Under the pieces are notes generated by a model. It was not told the DNA's origin. It was given only the letters and a program-made list of their open reading frames with translations, and searched no databases. This document shows, in pieces, positions 49,955 to 58,552 of a stretch of 61,184 nucleotides of DNA. The DNA comes from Gammaproteobacteria bacterium (GTDB lineage: Bacteria > Pseudomonadota > Gammaproteobacteria > Burkholderiales > Rhodocyclaceae). A program made the position numbers and the translations under genes. The DNA lies in assembly GCA_029289235.1 (NCBI GenBank), contig JARFTZ010000013.1, positions 1 through 61,184 of the forward strand, read 5' to 3'. Positions within the stretch are counted from its first letter, which is position 1, and each line of letters opens with the position of its first letter.

Positions 49955-50677
49955 ATGACCGAACAAGCGACAACGCCCTCCCCTCTGGCCGACGAACTGC
50001 TCGATCGTCTGGAATTCCTGCTCGACGATCCCGCGCTGGAAGAAGCCATGCGCCTGGATGAACTTCAGGGCTACCTCTGCGCAGCCCTTTCCGGCCCCAC
50101 GCAGATCGACCCGGACGACCGATTGGTCGACATCCTCGGCAGCGAAGATGCGCTCGACAGCGATGCCGGCCAGGAGGCCGCGCAGATCATCGGGCTCTTT
50201 TCCAAGGCGCTTGAAGCCGACTTGGCGGCCGGCAACCCGCCGGTGCTGTTGCTCTACCCGAAGGATGAGTCCGAGGACAGTCCAAGCGACTACCTGCCGT
50301 GGTGCCAGGCCTACCTGGCCGGTGTCGACCAGGCGACGGAAGACTGGTTCGAGTGCCTTGAAGACGATCGCAGCGAGGACGCAGAGGAGCAGATCAACTA
50401 CCTCGACGAACGCCTCTTCCCGCTGATGGTGCTGACCGGCGAAGCCGAGGCTGCCGCCAGGGAACACGGCGAGGAATGGCCCGAAGGCGAGGAGCGCGCC
50501 GAAATCGAACAGGACTGCGAGGAAGACCTGCCGCAGGCGGTGGTCGATATCTACCGTTTCTGGCTGGCAAAGCGCGGTGTCGCGACGATCCGCAACGACG
50601 AACCCCGGATCGGCCGCAACGACCCCTGCCCCTGCGGTAGCGGGAAGAAATTCAAGCAATGCTGCGGGAAGGAGTGA
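49955..50677 (+). CDS. UPF0149/YecA-family protein with C-terminal SEC-C zinc motif
   Basis: This encodes 240 residues. The acidic helical N-terminal part ([20 protein letters not shown] ... [20 protein letters not shown]) is of the YecA/UPF0149 type. The C-terminus ends in a SEC-C zinc-binding motif ([18 protein letters not shown]), as on SecA and YecA, which contacts ribosomes in related proteins. Likely cytosolic, with a role near translation or secretion. It starts directly after the queF remnant and may use that gene's promoter. Confidence 0.85.
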   Translation: MTEQATTPSPLADELLDRLEFLLDDPALEEAMRLDELQGYLCAALSGPTQIDPDDRLVDILGSEDALDSDAGQEAAQIIGLFSKALEADLAAGNPPVLLLYPKDESEDSPSDYLPWCQAYLAGVDQATEDWFECLEDDRSEDAEEQINYLDERLFPLMVLTGEAEAAAREHGEEWPEGEERAEIEQDCEEDLPQAVVDIYRFWLAKRGVATIRNDEPRIGRNDPCPCGSGKKFKQCCGKE

Positions 50678-50694
50678 CTTCAGTCGTCCTGTGA

Positions 50695-50722
50695 GCCGCC
50701 AGCGCACCGGCGGGCGGTTTCA
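50695..50722. terminator. Weak hairpin between convergent genes
   Basis: CCGCC and GGCGG pair around an eight-base loop and are followed on the plus strand by GCGGTTTCAT. It lies between the convergent UPF0149 and yccF genes. The stem is short, so the terminator call is tentative. Confidence 0.35.
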
Positions 50723-51181
50723 TCATCCTTTTCTGATACGCGACAGTTCCGCGTCAGCCCGGCGGCCGCGTGCCGCCGAGGCGACTTCCTTGTCCACGAT
50801 GGTCTTCCCGATCGGCGCGAGTGCGATGCCGGCCAGCTTCAGGTGCTGCACGGCGAACGGAATGCCGATGATGGTCACGAAGCAGGCGATCGCGGACATC
50901 ACGTGCCCGAGCGCCAGCCACCAGCCGGCGAGGATGAACCAGATGATGTTGCCAAGGGTACCGAATCCTCCGGTGCCGATATCTCCCTGACCGGAAAGAT
51001 CCTCCCGGTCGATGGCTTCCTTGCCGAAGGGGAAGAAGGTGAATGTGCCGATCACGAAACAGGCACGCCCCCACGGGATGCCGATGATCGAGACGAATGC
51101 CAGCACCCCGGCCAGCCACCATCCCAGCCCCATGAATACGCCGCCGAGGATGAACCACAGAAAGTTGCCGATCACGCTCAT
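50723..51181 (-). CDS. yccF: YccF domain inner-membrane protein
   Basis: This encodes 152 residues with two near-duplicate halves, each a YccF domain: GNFLWFILGGVFMGLGWWLA...IIGIPWGRACF and GNIIWFILAGWWLALGHVMS...IIGIPFAVQHLKL. Four or so hydrophobic helices place it in the inner membrane. Family function is unknown. It is followed at some distance by the copper sensor kinase on the same strand; there is no sign of a shared unit. Confidence 0.85.
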   Translation of the reverse strand: MSVIGNFLWFILGGVFMGLGWWLAGVLAFVSIIGIPWGRACFVIGTFTFFPFGKEAIDREDLSGQGDIGTGGFGTLGNIIWFILAGWWLALGHVMSAIACFVTIIGIPFAVQHLKLAGIALAPIGKTIVDKEVASAARGRRADAELSRIRKG

Positions 51182-51258
51182 TGGAGGCTCCTGAAGTCAA
51201 ATGGGTTTGTCGCAAACCGCGCAACGATACCAAACCATTTGACTCATCGTCTCAAGAA

Positions 51259-52650
51259 TCAACGTGCGAACGTCAGCCTGAAGGTGGTCATTCCTTCCGC
51301 CGAGAACGCGACGACCTGTCCGCCGTGTGCCTCGACGATCGACCGGACGATGGCCAGTCCGAGTCCGGAGTGCGAGCCCTCGCCAGCGCGCGACGGATCG
51401 GCCCGGTAAAAACGGTCGAACAACCGCGGGAGATGCTCGGAAGCGATGGTCTCGCCAATATTGGTTACATCGATCTCGACGCACGTGCCGTTGCGACGAA
51501 TGCTTACGGTGACACGACCGCCGATCCGCGTATGGCGGATGGCATTGGACAGTAGGTTGCTGATCGCCCGGCGGATCATCAGCCGGTCACCCTGGATTGC
51601 CCCCTCGCCCTCGCTTGTGAGTTCAACCTCCTTTTCTTCGGCCGCCAGCCGGTGAAATTCGACGAGGTCGCCAACCAGAGGGGCCAGTTCAAGCGTTTCC
51701 CGGGTGGGTACGATCCGTCCATCTTCCGCTTTTGCAATGAACAGCATGTCGGCAATCATGCGCGAAAGCCGCTCGTACTCTTCGACGTTCGAGGCAAGCA
51801 CATCGCGGTATTCATCGGGCGACCTTGTCCGCGACAGCATCACCTGCGTTTCTGTCATCAGATTGCTGATCGGCGTGCGGAATTCATGCGCCAGATCCGA
51901 GGAGAAATCCGAGAGCCGGCGGAACGAATCCTCCAGCCGCGCCAGCATCGCGTTCAGCGTGACCGCCAGATCGACCAGTTCCACCGGTACGGCATCGAGC
52001 GCCAGACGGGCGTGCAGGCGCTGCGCCGTGATCTTCTCGGCCTCGCGCTTCATCGCCTGCAACGGCGCGAGGCCGCGACGCACCGCCAGCCAGCCGAGCA
52101 GCCCGCTCAACACGGCGGCGAAGGCGACGAAGGCCCACAACGTGAGGCGGAATCCGGCCAGATACTGTTCATGGTGGGTGATTTCGGTCGCCACGCCGAC
52201 CACCGCCTTTGGCATCCCGGCGATCCCGGTCGGTACGCTCGCGGAGATGCCGCGCATCGGCGTTCCCCGCGCGGTGCGCCATGCGCGCGGATGCGCGACA
52301 TCGCCCACGGGGCCGCCGGACAGCAATCCATCGGGAAATTCCGCACCGCTGGTGGCAAACAACAGTTCGCCATCCTGCAGGGCGACGACGACCGACAGCC
52401 CGTGATGCCCGACCAGTGCGTCATCGAGTTGTTGTGGAACGGCCAGCAGATCGTCGCGCGACCGCGCCTTTTCGAGGATGCGTTGCGTCAGGTCGAGCTT
52501 GCCGGACAGCACATCGATGTCCTGTTCGACGAAGTGCTGCTCGACCGTACTGCCGATCAGGTAGCCGAGGGCGAGCAAGACCAGGGTCGAAACCGTGGCA
52601 AAAAGTGCCGTCAGGCGCAGCGTGATCGACGCGCGGCCGACGGATTTCAC
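51259..52650 (-). CDS. Heavy-metal sensor histidine kinase (CusS/CopS type)
   Basis: This encodes 463 residues from GTG 52650, which overlaps the regulator stop as GTGA. A first membrane helix ([18 protein letters not shown]), a periplasmic sensor of about 130 residues, and a second helix ([20 protein letters not shown]) precede HAMP. The H-box [15 protein letters not shown] and ATPase motifs ([21 protein letters not shown]) follow. This is the CusS/CopS/IrlS layout. It presumably detects periplasmic copper or silver and phosphorylates the adjacent regulator. Confidence 0.9.
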   Translation of the reverse strand: MKSVGRASITLRLTALFATVSTLVLLALGYLIGSTVEQHFVEQDIDVLSGKLDLTQRILEKARSRDDLLAVPQQLDDALVGHHGLSVVVALQDGELLFATSGAEFPDGLLSGGPVGDVAHPRAWRTARGTPMRGISASVPTGIAGMPKAVVGVATEITHHEQYLAGFRLTLWAFVAFAAVLSGLLGWLAVRRGLAPLQAMKREAEKITAQRLHARLALDAVPVELVDLAVTLNAMLARLEDSFRRLSDFSSDLAHEFRTPISNLMTETQVMLSRTRSPDEYRDVLASNVEEYERLSRMIADMLFIAKAEDGRIVPTRETLELAPLVGDLVEFHRLAAEEKEVELTSEGEGAIQGDRLMIRRAISNLLSNAIRHTRIGGRVTVSIRRNGTCVEIDVTNIGETIASEHLPRLFDRFYRADPSRAGEGSHSGLGLAIVRSIVEAHGGQVVAFSAEGMTTFRLTFAR

Positions 52651-53333
52651 GCCGTGCCCTCCGGCACGTCGAGGACGTAGCCCATGCCGCGCACGGTACG
52701 CACCAGCTTCATCTCGAAATCGTCGTCGATCTTCGCCCGCAGGCGGCGCACGGCGACCTCGACCACGTTGGTGTCGCTGTCGAAGTTCATGTCCCACACC
52801 TGCGAGGCGATCAGCGAACGCGGCAGGACCTCACCTTGGCGTCGCAGCAGCAGTTCGAGCAAGGCGAATTCCTTGGCCGTCAGGTCGATGCGCCGCCCGC
52901 CACGGGTCGCCCGGCGACGCAGGAGATCGAGTTCCAGATCTGCGGCGCGCAGCACGTCGCCCTCCTTGCTTTTGCTTCCGCGCCGCAACAGCGTCCTGAC
53001 TCGCGCCAGCAGTTCGGAGAACGCGAACGGCTTGACAAGGTAATCGTCAGCACCGAGTTCCAGCCCCTTGACACGATCCTCGATCTGGTCACGGGCGGTG
53101 AGGAACAGCACCGGCATGTCGCTCCCCGCGCGCCGGATGCCCTGGAGGATTTGCCAGCCATCGATACCGGGAAGCATCACGTCGAGAACCGCCAGGTCGT
53201 AACTCTCGCTGGTCGCCAGATGCAGGCCGTCGAAGCCGTTGGCGGCCAGATCGACCACGAAGCCGGCTTCGCTCAGCCCCTGTTTCAGATACGTGCCGGT
53301 TTTGCTTTCGTCTTCAACTACCAGAATTTTCAT
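52647..53333 (-). CDS. Heavy-metal response regulator (CusR/CopR type, OmpR family)
   Basis: This encodes 228 residues. The receiver domain has acidic EDE near the start, phospho-acceptor Asp51 in [13 protein letters not shown] and Lys in [14 protein letters not shown]. The winged-helix DNA-binding domain ends in [18 protein letters not shown], the usual OmpR/CusR ending. It is transcribed away from the copper genes, and the candidate operator at 53397-53412 lies between, allowing control in both directions. Confidence 0.92.
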   Translation of the reverse strand: MKILVVEDESKTGTYLKQGLSEAGFVVDLAANGFDGLHLATSESYDLAVLDVMLPGIDGWQILQGIRRAGSDMPVLFLTARDQIEDRVKGLELGADDYLVKPFAFSELLARVRTLLRRGSKSKEGDVLRAADLELDLLRRRATRGGRRIDLTAKEFALLELLLRRQGEVLPRSLIASQVWDMNFDSDTNVVEVAVRRLRAKIDDDFEMKLVRTVRGMGYVLDVPEGTA

Positions 53334-53396
53334 CGAATTCCCTTGTTAGCCGCTGGCTGGGGGATTTTCCTTCGTTTTTGCGGCCGGGCGCAAAAG

Positions 53397-53412
53397 ATTA
53401 CAGAAATGTAAT
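53397..53412. promoter_or_regulatory. Copper-type operator, copy 1 (ATTACA-N4-TGTAAT)
   Basis: ATTACAGAAATGTAAT has perfect six-base inverted arms around GAAA. It lies 63 bases upstream of the regulator start and 98 upstream of the TolC-like gene. Its form resembles CusR/CopR boxes. The same 16 bases recur exactly at 57515. Confidence 0.75.
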
Positions 53413-53510
53413 TCGGGCGTCAGCCTTATGTCAGACAGCCTCAGGCAAGCTGCTTGCAGCAGGATAGGCGACGAGTCTGCTCACACGCCTTTTTTGAGAG
53501 AGGAGTGACC

Positions 53511-54620
53511 GTGATCCGGGAATTGATTTGTTGCTCCGCCCCGCGTCTTCTACTGGCCGGATTGCTTGCCGGCGTTTCGGCGGCCGCTTTCGGGCAATCG
53601 GTTCCACCTGATGGTATCGGCGACTGGCGGGATGCAAACGACACCGTCGGCCAGTACGCGCGGGGGCACGCCGACGTACTCAAGTGGGAGCGGTCCAATC
53701 TCCCTAGCGCGTCCGGTCCCGGAGATCCTGCGGGACGTATCGAGCTGGGAACGCCGGAGGCCGCGGTGCGGGAGGCGTGGAATGCACACCGTGAACTCGC
53801 CTCGGCTCTGGCGACGATGGGGACACAAGCGGTCGAACAGGCGGCTACGGGCCACTTGCTCGATATCGACCCGAGCGTGCGTCGGCGCGTCCATGATATC
53901 GACGAAATCCTGGAGGTGGCGGCTGGAGCACGAAAGGCCTGGATCGGCGCTGTTGCGGCCAGGCAGGTCCTGACGCACTGGGAAGCTGCGTTGCATGCCG
54001 CCGAGACGGCTGGCGAACTCGCCGCCCGCATGGCTCGGATCGGCAACTGGAGTCGTCTGCAGGAGGCACGAGTGCAGATGGCGAGGGAAACAGCGCACAT
54101 TGACGCGGCCAACGCAGGATATGCGCGAGCCACGGCCCAGGATGAATTGCTTCGGCGCGTGCAGTTGATCGCGACCTACTCCGACGTCGATCTTCCCGAA
54201 AACCTGCCTGATTTGCCGGCTTCGGCCTGGTCGGAGAGTTTCGTGCAACAGCGAATCGAGGCGCTGGAAAAGATACTTCCGCGCGCCAACGCCCTGCGCA
54301 TGCGATCCGACGTAGCACTGGCATGGCGCGCATACCTCGCCGCCTACGAAATCGCCCGGCGCCAGCAGACGATCCTGAAACTGCAGGAATTCGTCTCCGA
54401 CGAAACCGTCTTGCACTACAACGGAATGCTCAAGAGCGTCTGGGATGTCCTCGATGAGGCGCGCCGGCGCGCCGAAGCCGCCATTGCCGCCACGGAGGCA
54501 TTGCGTGCCTTCTGGATCGCCGAGACCGACCTGCAGCACCTGCTACTCGGGGGCGAACTCAAGGAATTCGTTTCTCTGGGCCAAGGCGGGAGCGGCCGGG
54601 ACGCACCCGCGGCACATTGA
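53511..54620 (+). CDS. TolC-like exported protein, first gene of the copper run
   Basis: This encodes 369 residues from GTG 53511 (AGGAG six bases upstream). A signal peptide (CSAPRLLLAGLLAGVSAAAFGQ) is followed by a mostly helical chain rich in Ala, Arg and Glu (AVREAWNAHRELASALATMG; EVAAGARKAWIGAVAARQVL; YEIARRQQTILKLQEFVSDE), with heptad-like runs. The pattern recalls the periplasmic helices of TolC-family outer-membrane factors. It is shorter than usual (about 420-450 residues) and beta-barrel strands are not obvious. It is followed at once by the multicopper oxidase. Exact role in copper handling unknown. Confidence 0.6.
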   Translation: MIRELICCSAPRLLLAGLLAGVSAAAFGQSVPPDGIGDWRDANDTVGQYARGHADVLKWERSNLPSASGPGDPAGRIELGTPEAAVREAWNAHRELASALATMGTQAVEQAATGHLLDIDPSVRRRVHDIDEILEVAAGARKAWIGAVAARQVLTHWEAALHAAETAGELAARMARIGNWSRLQEARVQMARETAHIDAANAGYARATAQDELLRRVQLIATYSDVDLPENLPDLPASAWSESFVQQRIEALEKILPRANALRMRSDVALAWRAYLAAYEIARRQQTILKLQEFVSDETVLHYNGMLKSVWDVLDEARRRAEAAIAATEALRAFWIAETDLQHLLLGGELKEFVSLGQGGSGRDAPAAH

Positions 54621-54635
54621 ATGGAAAGAGCGATC

Positions 54636-56015
54636 ATGAACCCACGTCGTCAATTCCTGGCTGGGCTTGGAAGCGGTATGGCCGCCTTTGCTGTTTCGCG
54701 ATCCGCCCTGGCCGGTTTGCCCGACCCGGTGACGCGTGCCACGCCCGAAACCGCCTCGCCCCTCATACCGGATTCCGGCCGGCCCTACACACCGGTAGTC
54801 ACGCTCAACAGCTGGACGCTGCCCTGGCGAATGAACAATGGCGTCAAGGAGTTCCACCTCGTGGCAGAACCCGTCGTGCGCGAAGTCGCGCCAGGTTTCA
54901 AGGTCAACATGTGGGGCTACAACGGACAGAGCCCCGGTCCGACGATCGAGGTCGTGGAAGGTGATCGCGTGCGCATCTTCGTCACCAACCGTCTGCCGGA
55001 GCACACCACCATCCACTGGCACGGCCAGCGCCTGCCCAACGGCATGGACGGCGTCGGCGGCCTGACCCAGCCGCAGATTCCTGCCGGCAAGACCTTCGTC
55101 TACGAATTCGAGGCGCGCCGTCCAGGTACCTTCATGTACCACCCGCACGCCGACGAGATGGTGCAGATGGCCATGGGCATGATGGGTTTCTGGGTAACGC
55201 ACCCGAAAACCAGGCACCCGCACATCAGCCAAGTCGATCGCGATTTCTGCTTCCTGCTCAACGCCTTCGACGTCGAACCGGGCAGCCGGACGCCAAAGAT
55301 CAACACCATGACCGACTTCAACATCTGGTGCTGGAACAGCCGCATCTTCCCGGCCATCGACAGCTTGAACGTGCGCCTGAACGACCGCGTGCGCATCCGC
55401 ATCGGCAACCTGACGATGACCAACCATCCGATCCACCTGCATGGCCACGAGTTCACCGTCACCGGCACCGACGGCGGGCCGACGCCGCCCGCCTCGCGCT
55501 GGCCGGAGGTCACCACCGACGTCGCCGTCGGCCAGATGCGGCAGATCGAGTTGATCGCCGACGAGGAAGGCGACTGGGCCATCCATTGCCACAAGAGCCA
55601 TCACACGATGAACGCCATGGGGCATGACGTCCCGACGATGATCGGTGTCGACCATCGCGGCCTGATCGGCAAGATCCAGAAGGTCGTGCCCGACTACATG
55701 CTGATGGGCGAGCGCGGCATGGCCGACATGGGCGCGATGGAGATGCCGCTCCCCGACAACACCGCGCCAATGATGACCGGCAGCGGCCAGTACGGCCCGC
55801 TGGAGATGGGCGGCATGTTCACCGTGTTCAAGGTCCGCCGTGGCCAGAAGCCGGGCGACTACGCCGATCCCGGCCCGTTTGCGCACCCGCCCGGCACCGT
55901 CGCGCGCGAATGGACAGGTGAGACGCCAGCCGCCGCGCGTTCCGGAACGGGCGCCGCATCTGCCCTGGCAACGGCCCGCGCCATCAAGCCCGCGGGCGCC
56001 AAACACGAACATTGA
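54636..56015 (+). CDS. Tat-exported multicopper oxidase
   Basis: This encodes 459 residues from ATG 54636, giving a twin-arginine signal (NPRRQFLAGLGSGMAAFAV). An in-frame ATG five codons earlier is the alternative start. Copper ligands are plain: TIHWHGQR, MYHPHADEM, HPIHLHGHEF and AIHCHKSHHTMNAMG, covering the type 1 site and trinuclear centre. The order and length suggest a three-domain or compact oxidase like CopA/CueO relatives that oxidises periplasmic Cu(I). A Met-rich tail (MLMGERGMADMGAMEMP) probably binds extra copper. Folded export through Tat fits cofactor loading in the cytosol. Confidence 0.9.
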   Translation: MNPRRQFLAGLGSGMAAFAVSRSALAGLPDPVTRATPETASPLIPDSGRPYTPVVTLNSWTLPWRMNNGVKEFHLVAEPVVREVAPGFKVNMWGYNGQSPGPTIEVVEGDRVRIFVTNRLPEHTTIHWHGQRLPNGMDGVGGLTQPQIPAGKTFVYEFEARRPGTFMYHPHADEMVQMAMGMMGFWVTHPKTRHPHISQVDRDFCFLLNAFDVEPGSRTPKINTMTDFNIWCWNSRIFPAIDSLNVRLNDRVRIRIGNLTMTNHPIHLHGHEFTVTGTDGGPTPPASRWPEVTTDVAVGQMRQIELIADEEGDWAIHCHKSHHTMNAMGHDVPTMIGVDHRGLIGKIQKVVPDYMLMGERGMADMGAMEMPLPDNTAPMMTGSGQYGPLEMGGMFTVFKVRRGQKPGDYADPGPFAHPPGTVAREWTGETPAAARSGTGAASALATARAIKPAGAKHEH

Positions 56016-56052
56016 AACAACATCCGTTTTAACCCCCAAGAGGACTACCTGC

Positions 56053-56574
56053 ATGAGAATTGCCAAAAAACTGATCGCTTCCGGCCTCGTCGCGGCTTCT
56101 GCCGTGGTGTGGGCGCATGGCGATGCCGAACATGCTCGCCCCCGCCCGGTGAAGCACGAACAAAAACCGTGGGGCATTGCCGGCGACGCCAAGGCCGTCA
56201 AGCGCACCATCGAAATCCGGATGACCGACGACATGCGTTTCACCCCGGACCGCATCGAAGTCAGACAGGGGGACACCGTCCGATTCATTCACAAAAACAA
56301 TGGTGTAGTGATGCACGAGTTCGTTCTCGGCACAAAAGCTGAACTCGACGAGCACGCCGCCCTGATGAAGAAGTTTCCCGGCATGGAGCACGACGAGCCG
56401 TACATGGCGCACGTGGCTCCCGGCAAGGAAGCGGAGATTGTGTGGACTTTCAACCGCGACGGGGAATTCGACTTCGCCTGCCTCCTGCCCGGCCATTACG
56501 AAGCCGGGATGGTTGGAAAGATCCGGGTCGTGGCTGTAACCGCGAGGAGCAAGGACAGCAGGAATAAAAACTGA
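56053..56574 (+). CDS. Periplasmic cupredoxin (CopI-like)
   Basis: This encodes 173 residues: signal peptide MRIAKKLIASGLVAASAVVWA, then a His-rich segment (HGDAEHARPRPVKHEQK) and a cupredoxin fold (IEIRMTDDMRFTPDRIEVRQ). Blue-copper ligands can be placed: His in VVMHEFVLG, and Cys, His and Met in FACLLPGHYEAGM. The size and His-rich tail resemble CopI cuproproteins that protect the cell envelope from copper. It sits between the oxidase and a CusF-like gene. Confidence 0.88.
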   Translation: MRIAKKLIASGLVAASAVVWAHGDAEHARPRPVKHEQKPWGIAGDAKAVKRTIEIRMTDDMRFTPDRIEVRQGDTVRFIHKNNGVVMHEFVLGTKAELDEHAALMKKFPGMEHDEPYMAHVAPGKEAEIVWTFNRDGEFDFACLLPGHYEAGMVGKIRVVAVTARSKDSRNKN

Positions 56575-56584
56575 GGAGATGACG

Positions 56585-56926
56585 ATGAAAAAAATCGTTG
56601 GAATTGCAGCGGCAGCCCTGCTCGGCGCAACGACACTGATGTCGCCGGGCAGCCTCGCCCAGCCCGCCATGAATCACGGCGCAATGCCGATGACTGCGGA
56701 ACAAGCACTGAGCGACGGTGAGGTCCGCAAGATCGACAAGGAGACAGGCAAGATCACCATCAAGCATGGGCCGATCAAGCATCTGGACATGCCGCCGATG
56801 AGCATGGTGTTCACGGCCAAGGACAGGACCTTGCTCGACAAGGTAAAAGCCGGTGACAAGATTCGCTTCATGGCCGTGGACGAGGGCGGCAAGCTGGTCG
56901 TGACGGACATTCAGTTGGCAAAGTGA
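56585..56926 (+). CDS. CusF-type periplasmic copper-binding protein, copy 1
   Basis: This encodes 113 residues from ATG 56585, which sits six bases after GAGGAG (ATG 56579 is too close to it). A signal peptide (MKKIVGIAAAALLGATTLMS) precedes a CusF/CopF beta-barrel: EVRKIDKETGKITIKHGPIK, DMPPMSMVFTAKDRTLLDKV. The His in KHGPI and the Met pair in MPPMSM are the Cu(I)-binding positions. It probably hands copper to the CusCBA efflux pump. A second copy is encoded at 58057. Confidence 0.88.
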   Translation: MKKIVGIAAAALLGATTLMSPGSLAQPAMNHGAMPMTAEQALSDGEVRKIDKETGKITIKHGPIKHLDMPPMSMVFTAKDRTLLDKVKAGDKIRFMAVDEGGKLVVTDIQLAK

Positions 56927-56967
56927 AGAGCTACGTTCTGCAACAACAGATCACTGCCACCGGACTC

Positions 56968-57010
56968 AACGCCACAGGCGTTCCGGCCATGCCGGAACGC
57001 CTGTGGCGTT
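56968..57010. terminator. Strong 20-bp perfect hairpin between cusF and copK
   Basis: Arms of 20 bases at 56968-56987 and 56991-57010 are exactly complementary around the loop CAT and are followed by TTCCCG. It lacks a long T run but its stability suggests termination or mRNA protection at the end of the first copper unit. Confidence 0.6.
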
Positions 57011-57030
57011 TCCCGAACCCGCTCGGCAAC

Positions 57031-57046
57031 CTGACCGAAACGTAAT
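57031..57046. promoter_or_regulatory. Copper-type operator, degenerate copy
   Basis: CTGACCGAAACGTAAT matches ATTACAGAAATGTAAT at 12 of 16 positions and keeps the right arm. Downstream of it come CCGTCA and a GGGTTC element, also present in part after the copy at 57515. It lies 99 bases before copK. Confidence 0.45.
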
Positions 57047-57145
57047 TTCTCCGTCATCGTCCCGTCGGGATCGGGTTCTTAAGATGGCATCACCGTCTGA
57101 CGACACTCCGTCTGGCGCGAACAACTGACTTTTCAAGGAGAAATG

Positions 57146-57448
57146 ATGAAAACGAGCTTTACCAAACCTGTCCTGATCGCCGCCCTCAGCCTCGTCGGTG
57201 TTGTGGCGACGAATGCGCATGCTTTCGCCAACAACGCCCTTGGGGCCGAGGTAACACAGATTGTCGAATTGAAGGATGGTTCGTCGGTTTACATCTTCCA
57301 GGACGGCAAGATGGCCATGGAATCGAAGACGGGCCGGGTCACACGCATGAACCCCGGAGAGACCATGGAAGCCAAGGATGGCCGGAAGATCGTCATGCAC
57401 GGCGACGAGGTCGCGAGACTCGACTCGCTGAAATACATTCCCAATTAA
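57146..57448 (+). CDS. copK: CopK family periplasmic copper-binding protein
   Basis: This encodes 100 residues from the second of two ATGs (57146), better spaced from AAGGAG. After a signal peptide (TKPVLIAALSLVGVVATNAHA) the chain aligns in pattern with CopK of Cupriavidus metallidurans: VELKDGSSVYIFQDGKMAME...METMxAKDGRKIVMHGDEVARLD. Met residues in KMAME, RMNPGE, TMEAKDG and VMHGD match the Met-rich Cu(I) site. CopK binds Cu(I) and Cu(II) in the periplasm and is strongly copper-induced. It stands between two hairpins as its own unit. Confidence 0.85.
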   Translation: MKTSFTKPVLIAALSLVGVVATNAHAFANNALGAEVTQIVELKDGSSVYIFQDGKMAMESKTGRVTRMNPGETMEAKDGRKIVMHGDEVARLDSLKYIPN

Positions 57449-57457
57449 CCAACTCCT

Positions 57458-57484
57458 GACGGCCCTCCAGAGGGCCGTCTTGCT
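57458..57484 (+). terminator. Terminator after copK
   Basis: A perfect 9-bp stem GACGGCCCT / AGGGCCGTC with loop CCAG, followed by TTGCT. It begins nine bases after the copK stop. Confidence 0.75.
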
Positions 57485-57514
57485 ATCCAGAGCATGCCAC
57501 GGCAGCCGGGAAAC

Positions 57515-57530
57515 ATTACAGAAATGTAAT
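57515..57530. promoter_or_regulatory. Copper-type operator, copy 2 (ATTACA-N4-TGTAAT)
   Basis: This is identical in all 16 bases to the site at 53397 and lies 68 bases before the DUF411 gene. It suggests that the same regulator controls both units. Confidence 0.75.
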
Positions 57531-57598
57531 CCTCAAGTCAGTTTCCCGTTGGGTTCGGCTCTTCATACTGCCACTACCCAATTCAAGGAGGTTCTCCA

Positions 57599-58039
57599 AT
57601 GACACCAAAGCTACCCATCTTGCTCACCCTTCTGGCACTCGGTTCTGGCGGCGCGCTGGCGCAACAGGCGCAACAAACGATAGATATTTACAAGAGCCCG
57701 TACTGCGGTTGCTGCGGCAAATGGGCGGAGCACGTCACCAAGGCCGGTTTCACCGTCAAAACCCATGAGGTCGATGACGTTCCGGGCACGCGCAAGAAGC
57801 TGGGAATGCCTGACAAGCTTGGGTCGTGCCACACGGCCAAAATTGGCAACTACCTCCTTGAAGGGCATGTACCCGCAGAGGACATCAAACGGTTGCTGAA
57901 GGAAAAACCCAAGGCGATCGGACTCGCCGTTCCCGGAATGCCGCCAGGCTCCCCCGGCATGGACGTCCCGAACTCGCCTCCCTACGAAACGTTGCTTGTC
58001 CAGAATGACGGCAACACCCGAGTCTTCGCTAAACACTGA
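57599..58039 (+). CDS. DUF411 (CopG-like) periplasmic metal protein
   Basis: This encodes 146 residues: signal peptide TPKLPILLTLLALGSGGALA, then a thioredoxin-like DUF411 domain with the CxxC pair in YKSPYCGCCGKWAEHV and the later Cys-His of KLGSCHTAKIGNYLLEGHVP. This fits CopG-type proteins found in copper clusters, which handle Cu(I)/Cu(II) in the periplasm. A copper operator lies upstream. The next gene is a second cusF. Confidence 0.85.
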   Translation: MTPKLPILLTLLALGSGGALAQQAQQTIDIYKSPYCGCCGKWAEHVTKAGFTVKTHEVDDVPGTRKKLGMPDKLGSCHTAKIGNYLLEGHVPAEDIKRLLKEKPKAIGLAVPGMPPGSPGMDVPNSPPYETLLVQNDGNTRVFAKH

Positions 58040-58056
58040 CCTTCAGGAAAACACGC

Positions 58057-58407
58057 ATGAAAACCTCGATTGCTTCCGTATCCATCGCCCTTGCCGCGTT
58101 CCTCCCGATATCCGCGATGTCCGCCAACGATCACAGTGGCCACGGCGCCATGGCGTCACACGCCAGTGCTCCGGCTCCCGCGAAGATGGTCGATGGCCAA
58201 GTGAAAAAGATCGACAAGGCCGCCGGAAAAGTCACGCTTTCGCACGGCCCGCTGGCCAACCTCGGAATGGACATGCCGATGACCATGGTCTTCCGCGTCA
58301 AGGACGCTGCCTGGCTTGAGCAGATGAAAGAAGGCGACAAAATCCGCTTCGTCGCCGACAACGTCAATGGCGCGATCACGGTCGTCCAGTTCGAACAGGC
58401 CAAATGA
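58057..58407 (+). CDS. CusF-type periplasmic copper-binding protein, copy 2
   Basis: This encodes 116 residues. The signal peptide MKTSIASVSIALAAFLPISA is followed by a short His-rich linker (NDHSGHGAMASH) and a CusF domain: QVKKIDKAAGKVTLSHGPLA and DMPMTMVFRVKDAAWLEQMK. The SHGPL His and MDMPMTM Met residues are the Cu(I) ligands. It is related to copy 1 but distinct in sequence. It is probably the carrier for the TolC/CusB pump genes that follow. Confidence 0.88.
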   Translation: MKTSIASVSIALAAFLPISAMSANDHSGHGAMASHASAPAPAKMVDGQVKKIDKAAGKVTLSHGPLANLGMDMPMTMVFRVKDAAWLEQMKEGDKIRFVADNVNGAITVVQFEQAK

Positions 58408-58413
58408 TTCCTG

Positions 58414-58451
58414 CCCAGAAGCCGGTAGCGCGGCTGCCGGCTTCTTCTGGG
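58414..58451. terminator. Hairpin between cusF copy 2 and the outer-membrane factor gene
   Basis: CCCAGAAGCCGG pairs with CCGGCTTCTTCTGGG apart from a three-base bulge, with further pairing inside the loop. It lacks a T run. It may reduce read-through or stabilise mRNA between the two parts of the run. Confidence 0.5.
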
Positions 58452-58552
58452 AAACAACCGCGCTGAGGCGAACTTCCTGAAGCTCGGCGGACGGTGCCAA
58501 AAACCCGAAACAAGACAACAAGACAAACAACCCTGGGTAGTCGGAGACACTT

